The notes under the pieces: generated by a model
Databases searched by the model: none
The model's input: only the letters and a program-made list of their open reading frames with translations
What the model was told of the DNA's origin: nothing
Source of the DNA: Hemicentrotus pulcherrimus
Lineage: Eukaryota > Echinodermata > Echinoidea > Camarodonta > Strongylocentrotidae
NCBI GenBank assembly: GCA_003118195.1
Contig: BEXV01000012.1
Coordinates: forward strand, 395,487 to 411,036
Length of the DNA stretch: 15,550 nucleotides
Direction of reading: 5' to 3'
Part shown: piece by piece, positions 1 through 15,550 of the stretch
Numbering within the stretch: position 1 is the first letter of the stretch
How the letters are laid out: every line of letters begins with the position of its first letter
Position numbers and translations under genes: made by a program

Positions 1-362
1 ATGCTATGCAAATTCTTGGAGTTTCGGGTGTTATAACAATGTACATCACTGTTGCATCTAAACCAGTTTTGAAGTGAGTTTGGTAAAAGTCCCTTTTCAG
101 ACCTGTACATAAATTCTCCCAGTTGTAACCTACCTAATTCATTATACAGTCAAAACTCTTAATTGTTTAAAGATGTAGTTGGTATGGGCAAATTAATGAT
201 CAATGCAATTAAAATATTTTTTATTAAAGGCCAAGTTGAATAAAATCGCAGCATGGAATCTCCATAGAGATTATTTTTACTCAAAGTATCCTTTGCATAT
301 TAATTTTGGCCAAATGGGTTCCCTTTACTCAGTCATCCATCTCCTCTTCATGCCGAGTAGGA

Positions 363-435
363 GGCGCGATAGCTCAGTGGTAGAGCAGTGATCTCGTAAC
401 CGTAAGGTCCCGGGTTCGAAAGCAAGTCGATGCAC
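363..435 (+). repeat. tRNA-derived SINE head relic
   Basis: Contains a good RNA polymerase III A box (TAGCTCAGTGGTAG, 370-383) and a B-box core (GGTTCGAA, 413-420) at tRNA-like spacing, with an intact D-arm stem GCTC/GAGC. The anticodon stem, T stem (CCGGG against GCAAG) and acceptor stem do not pair properly, so this is not a working tRNA. The loop CTCGTAA would place CGT as anticodon, hinting at a threonine-tRNA ancestor. The next ~100 bp may be the SINE body, but no clear tail or target duplication is visible. Confidence 0.6.
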
Positions 436-584
436 TACTCCCCTTAAGGCATTAATTCTCATTCGTTAGTCCTTGGTCGGTCCCCTGGTTGCTTAATTAC
501 AAGTATACACTTGCTTTCTTAGCATTTAGGTAAAACTAACGAGCAGACAAACAAGAGTATTATGCGCAATAGTGAAAAAGCATT

Positions 585-760
585 CATTATTCTTTTTATT
601 AGTATTACCATAATTATTAGAACTATCATTATATTCTTTATTGTTGCTATCATTAATAATAAGAATTATTATTATGATAACAACAATATATTTATTATTA
701 TCATTATAATAATGATACTTATAATCATAATGATACTGTTATCATGTTTAGTAGTAGTAA
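585..760. repeat. AT-rich simple repeat, ATT/ATAATG type
   Basis: Long runs of TAT, ATT and ATAATG words with local self-complementary segments (for example TATCATTATAATAATGATA near 698-716). It is a degenerate microsatellite likely to fold or to slip in replication. No coding meaning. Confidence 0.7.
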
Positions 761-1678
761 TCGTAGTATACCGTATAGATCTGCACTCGAAGATCTGGCG
801 CTGGTCCTTAGTGTCGATATAATTTAGAACTTCAGAACAGGTAACGGATTTCCCCGCGATGGTTTGGCTAGTCCTAAAACCTATCAGGTCTATGATTCAA
901 TGGAGAGAAATTGTAAATATATAATGAATAGTTATACTGATTTCACAAAATGAAAATCTTTCTTTCCATAATAACTCTTTATATTTTCATTTGAACGGCG
1001 GTTTACCTACCTTTGTGGATTTAGAACTTTTAAATCGTTATTATTATGATGTTGTTGGTTTGTTGCTGTAAAAGGCTTTGATACAAGAGGCAATAAAACT
1101 ACGTTGATCTTACAAATCAATGAGCACAAACAAAACATTTACACCTATAATAAAGTGCCGAAATAAATTGTTTTGCTATCTCAGTATTCATCACTTTGGG
1201 CATAAAATATACATTCGTAAACCTTACTACACTTTTTGATTTAAAAGTGTTTCTTAATTACATTTGCTATGAAAATCTCGTAGAAGGCATGATGTTTTTG
1301 TTATTATTTTCTTATTACTGTTTTCTTTAAGAGCATAAAACATATCATACACGCTGCAAACGATTTTGACTGCGTAACTACACGCATTATTGAAGGAAAA
1401 TCGTATATACGCCAGTAAATGAGCGCAAGGTTTGAGTAAGAATTTTTTCGAGTTGTGACTGAATTTATGTTCTCGCGAACAATTTTGTTATACTCGTGAA
1501 AAATGAGAAGACTTGAGTTGAAAGGCATGAACATTAAACACTGTATGCACTTTTCAATTCATTCACTTTTTGTATGATATGTCTCTCACGAGGCGCTTCA
1601 AGGGGTTGCGCTATTGACTGACACGATTTTACGTCACGCACATGACGACTCAAGTGTAACGGGAAGTATTGCCATTAC

Positions 1679-15053
<13,375 letters not shown>

Positions 15054-15550
15054 CTTGTGTGTAAAAGTACACTGGTCTGGATGAAAAAAGTAATAACAAG
15101 ATGGCAAAGACTCAGAAAAAACCAACCGAAGGGCCATTTCAAAAGCCTATTGTATATCCCATATAAATCATATTCGGATTACGTAATCCGTTATTGTAGT
15201 TGATGGACAGTTGAAATTGCCTTCTCGTAAAAGGTCTTTGCGACCGGGTATAGTGTGCTATTTAGATACATGTATATGCTTCTATAGTGTTCCAACAGAT
15301 TAATAAGAATATAGCTTATCAAATTAATTGTCTCTCAGTAATATACCATTTTCATAATTATTTCAGATTTACGCAAGTTTACCTTGCGACAAGCAGGCGC
15401 GGATACAGGGGGGCGGGGGCCCCCGGCGCTGGGGAAAAAAAGGGGGGAAAGGGGAAAAAAGGGGAAAAAGAAGAAGAAAAAAAAAGGGGAAAAAAAGAAG
15501 GAAAAAAAAGAAGGAAGACAAAAAGAGGAAAAAAAGAAGGGAAATAAAGG
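15054..15550. other. Upstream intron and G/A-rich right end
   Basis: On the minus strand this lies upstream of the EMI exon. I found no exon for the signal peptide or the first half of EMI. It holds a perfect 16-base palindrome CGGATTACGTAATCCG at 15175-15190 and the purine tract at 15431-15550. Confidence 0.55.
15431..15550 (+). repeat. Almost pure G/A tract with G-quadruplex motif
   Basis: From 15431 to the window end only one C (15519) and one T (15545) interrupt a run of G and A. At 15431-15464 four G-runs of 4, 6, 4 and 4 are separated by A-loops of 7, 3 and 6, meeting the usual G-quadruplex pattern. The mirror-like purine run could also form triplex DNA. Just before it lies the palindrome CGGGGGCCCCCG (15414-15425). 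The 86-codon lysine-rich frame here is compositional. Tracts of this kind are also prone to sequencing and assembly error. Confidence 0.75.

Larger units (their letters stand above)
1..1678. other. Non-coding left flank or 3' intron of the EGF gene
   Basis: No convincing coding region. Holds the SINE-like relic at 363-435, a strongly AT-rich simple-sequence block at about 585-760, and unremarkable AT-rich DNA. The open frames here, including one very rich in isoleucine at 562-822, come from base composition. If the EGF gene continues to a membrane-spanning exon, this stretch would be intron, possibly holding the short candidate exon 1011-1065. Confidence 0.5.

Noticed and set aside
363..435. 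A functional tRNA-Thr gene
   Set aside because: D-arm, A box and B-box core are present, but anticodon, T and acceptor stems do not pair.
562..822. Isoleucine-rich plus frame that resembles membrane segments
   Set aside because: Produced by the ATT/ATA simple repeat; no homologous motif and no splice or start context.
15287..15547. Lysine and glycine-rich plus frame at the right edge
   Set aside because: Translation of the G/A-only tract; compositional.

Overview
This is animal (metazoan) nuclear DNA. It is AT-rich and intron-rich, with simple-sequence tracts, small inverted-repeat elements and a tRNA-like SINE relic. One large gene dominates. I see no bacterial-style operon, CRISPR array, rRNA gene or second convincing protein gene. 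The repeat style and gene type suggest a marine invertebrate, possibly a deuterostome such as an echinoderm, but the sequence alone does not fix the species.

The gene lies on the minus strand, from about 15053 down to 1679, and is open at both ends. I reconstructed eleven coding exons by hand: 15053-14976, 14260-14165, 12504-10248, 9621-9526, 6885-6724, 6178-5526, 5186-4413, 4199-3985, 3207-2972, 2486-2301 and 1866-1679. All ten introns have GT...AG ends. Every reading phase matches across each junction, and the repeat pattern of the protein runs unbroken over all of them. The exons sum to 4941 nt, about 1647 residues. The protein starts inside an EMI domain (ending CCPGF...CVP), continues with one six-cysteine EGF module, then has 37 tandem eight-cysteine laminin-type EGF modules of about 43 residues. 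This order (EMI, short EGF, EGF_lam array) is that of the CED-1/Draper/MEGF10-MEGF11 engulfment receptors, with MEGF6 as a second relative. The array is about twice the usual length for MEGF10. The signal peptide and first half of the EMI domain must lie beyond 15550. The transmembrane and cytoplasmic part, if any, must lie below 1679, mostly outside the window.

The gene structure is uneven. One 2257-nt exon carries 17.5 repeats with no intron, while the distal 19 or so repeats are cut by introns at four different places within the module and in all three phases. The repeats also fall into two sequence classes, with the change at repeat 15.

Non-coding layout: 1-1678 holds the SINE-like relic and AT-rich repeats, plus one weak candidate exon. 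The 3208-3984 intron holds a 154-bp near-perfect foldback flanked by TTAA. The 6179-6723 intron holds a 203-bp-period duplication. The 6886-9525 intron holds a TIR-flanked element with telomere-like repeats and several hairpins. The 12505-14164 intron holds a degenerate repeat that contains copies of its own splice-donor region. The right end (15394-15550) is a G/A-only tract with G-quadruplex potential, preceded by a possible transposon end.
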